8,106 bases of DNA from JBDKTH01 sp964558295 (GTDB lineage Bacteria; Planctomycetota; Planctomycetia; Pirellulales; Thermoguttaceae). The notes under the pieces were generated by a model, which searched no databases, was not told the DNA's origin, and was given only the letters and a program-made list of their open reading frames with translations. Below, in pieces: positions 7,601 through 8,106 of this stretch (positions are counted from its first letter, which is position 1; every line of letters begins with the position of its first letter). The translations under genes were made by a program, and so were the position numbers. Location of the stretch: positions 1 to 8,106 of the forward strand of contig CAZLDQ010000237.1 of NCBI GenBank assembly GCA_964558295.1, given 5' to 3'.

Positions 7601-7956
7601 CAGGCCTTGCCTTGGTGGTCGGTTTGTTGTTGCTCTACGTTCCTGGAAGCCGGCATCCGCTGACGCTCCTGGTGGTGGCCACTGGACTGTTGGCCGCGAC
7701 GTTCTTGTATCCCGAGCCGACGCTTTTGGTTGCGCAAGCGGCCAGTTTAGGTTTGGTGTTGACGCTCGTGGCGGGCCTATTGCAGCGGAGCGTGGTCCGA
7801 CGCCGCCGGCGGTTCTTGCCCCGGGAAAGCACGAGTTCCCTGTTGGACAAGGGGTCGACGCTGGCGATTCCCACGACTTCGCCGGTTGGGCCAGATGACT
7901 CGACCGACACGGCTCCCGCCGCACCCCTGCTTTCGCCCCCGAACGGTCTGCCATGA
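4606..7956 (+). CDS. large secreted, membrane-anchored multi-module protein, unknown function
   Basis: I cannot name this 1,116-residue protein. It has a signal peptide: hydrophobic residues 8-25, likely cleaved after VIA (26) before QEM. A Pro/Ala linker (27-52) follows, then a long soluble part rich in alternating hydrophobic residues, as in beta-sandwich domains. Three modules are related, near 464-522, 635-706 and 832-884. Each runs from a strand like LxVE(L/V) to a closing (I)GxxELxxRY-type strand. A Trp-rich segment (WGWTGAFWG, 936-944) precedes three membrane helices (about 992-1012, 1018-1035, 1039-1059), then a basic RRRRR (1065-1069) and a Ser/Thr/Pro tail. By the positive-inside rule the bulk is outside the cytoplasm and the tail inside. 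No enzyme motif was seen. The TTG at 4606 has GAGG 10 bases upstream; the ATG at 4618 (1,112 residues) is an equally plausible start. It overlaps the next gene by ATGA. Planctomycete-specific by inference. Confidence 0.9.
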   Translation: MQGCMQRLLPTVVCQLAVFWGGLVIAQEMSPSAPVEPAKTAVQAPAPSPVAPIEESKLPVYLKSKDGRLVPMLDWTFEDFERVYQENQGLKQRDRAPLYSIQSMAITGAVKGSYAELTVELGILVRDDQWVRVPLRLNQAVLREGAKYEGPGGQYLLDFEAEGDGYIGRIRGNSGQQHRLTLRVLVPVATVGEESRLKLSVPRATSSSMKLTVPVAEATGNVSTGATLSTAAAGKQATEFTALGLGGDFELSWRKTGSRSAEAATVLEAVGSVLCRVDPGLVHSEATLTIRGYGGLFDRFHVRLPEGAEFVPSEASEYAVTVMPATGGGEKEPRVVEIRFPKKVSGPVDVRLSTKRRYEAMGASGGFELAGFEVVEAVRQWGHLAITAAEDLQVVCTPNRGVRQVDQLPEALRGDDRLAGFAYYSQPCSLTARVVPKKTRINVEPEHLLLVEEDKVRLEAKLKYTIRAAKVASLDVELLDWELDEVGPANLVAVDLVATDRSGAVSVPLTTPSIGQVEITLRAHKPIAAGATSLSLALPRPQANSSGPAAVVVLPADNVELIPETNATVGLVRQQIAPPMSLPPRQQLPLFYRGETTKAVFAAGLTIHPQSIAVDVSTQLTLAGEEKYVEQKLAYTIAYKPVEVLTLEVPRSLAGTGALEVLFDGQPVSPAELADQAKAPGDSRPIKKRVLLPSPKIGTCELVIRYPVALEELLPETSVVSTIPLVMPGDGKLGGNRLCVTTSPGVKVQLREGPWAISEENGLSPERLHSLQMVAEGRTEKVVLGIHLEDRDALGSTVVERLWIQTWVLSTPTGTQRQDRAVFRFTSDQKELELHLPGEVEPNRVEVSLDRRRIQTKLGLANSLVIRLPDASRAGSHILEVSYRFPARLVRLGHWSMELPHMGRQAWVRRMYWQLVLPQYEHLVVAPAGFTPEFTWGWTGAFWGRNPLFEQSQLETWVGTVPMTAVSNATSRYLFSTLGPVEQCELYVANRSLIVLGASGLALVVGLLLLYVPGSRHPLTLLVVATGLLAATFLYPEPTLLVAQAASLGLVLTLVAGLLQRSVVRRRRRFLPRESTSSLLDKGSTLAIPTTSPVGPDDSTDTAPAAPLLSPPNGLP

Positions 7957-8106
7957 TCGGATTGCCTCATGTGACCAACGAATGGGGGGGAGATCGGAGC
8001 CGAACGACGCGGACTCACGGTCCTCGGCGTTTTGGGGGCAGGTGGTTGGACAGGGGGGCTGTGCGGACGGTGCTCCTGCTGGTGGGCGGCGGTTTCGTTC
8101 CCCTGG
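7953..8106 (+). CDS. start of a downstream gene, probably exported protein (partial)
   Basis: An open frame begins with the ATG at 7953, inside the stop codon of the large gene (ATGA), and stays open to the window edge (51 codons). The overlap implies translational coupling, so it should be made together with the large protein. The visible part starts MIGLPHVTNEWGGDRSR, is rich in Arg and Gly, and then enters a hydrophobic run (VRTVLLLVGGGFVPL, about residues 37-51). That run looks like a late signal peptide or a membrane anchor after a basic N-terminus. No motif identifies the family. A later GTG (7971 or 8061) might be the true start, the latter giving a more conventional signal peptide length. 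Confidence 0.6.
   Translation, partial: MIGLPHVTNEWGGDRSRTTRTHGPRRFGGRWLDRGAVRTVLLLVGGGFVPL

Overview
The window looks like a piece of a planctomycete chromosome, probably of the Pirellulales type. This is inferred from gene style rather than from any diagnostic marker. The support is a stand-alone sigma-70/ECF factor, a very long secreted and membrane-anchored protein built from repeated beta-rich modules, moderately high GC, loose gene spacing, and use of TTG or GTG starts. No rRNA, tRNA, CRISPR array or transposase was seen. A run of 10 Ns shows that the window comes from a draft or scaffolded assembly.

Layout. Positions 1-579 (minus) hold a complete ECF-type RNA polymerase sigma factor with a very good Shine-Dalgarno. 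Positions 580-1545 are nearly empty: a doubtful small ORF with its own ribosome-binding site (722-1048, minus), a GC-rich stem-loop, and a weak terminator-like hairpin that may end the uxaC transcript. Positions 1546-2985 (minus) encode glucuronate/uronate isomerase UxaC, the first step of hexuronate catabolism. Positions 3001-3416 are the most information-rich noncoding stretch. They hold a near-consensus sigma-70 promoter pointing at uxaC, a palindrome abutting it, and a perfect 10-bp GC hairpin followed by seven Ts lying between that promoter and uxaC. This is the arrangement of a transcription attenuator or of a short terminated RNA. A TATAAT box serves the divergent gene. Positions 3417-4208 (plus) encode an inositol-monophosphatase family enzyme with all signature motifs.

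Positions 4209-4605 are intergenic and contain the N gap, a suspicious C-only tract, and a 15-base sequence repeated on both sides, which is probably a mis-joined contig end. Positions 4606-7956 (plus) encode a protein of about 1,112-1,116 residues with a signal peptide, a large exported part containing at least three related modules, three C-terminal membrane helices and a cytoplasmic tail. The next gene starts inside its stop codon (ATGA, 7953) and leaves the window. It also begins with a basic stretch and a hydrophobic segment, so the two form a translationally coupled pair of envelope proteins.

How the genes work together: the sigma factor, the uronate isomerase and the phosphatase show no obvious shared pathway. 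Only the pair at the right end is clearly an operon. The uxaC/phosphatase intergenic region appears to be a divergent promoter region in which uxaC carries a regulated leader.
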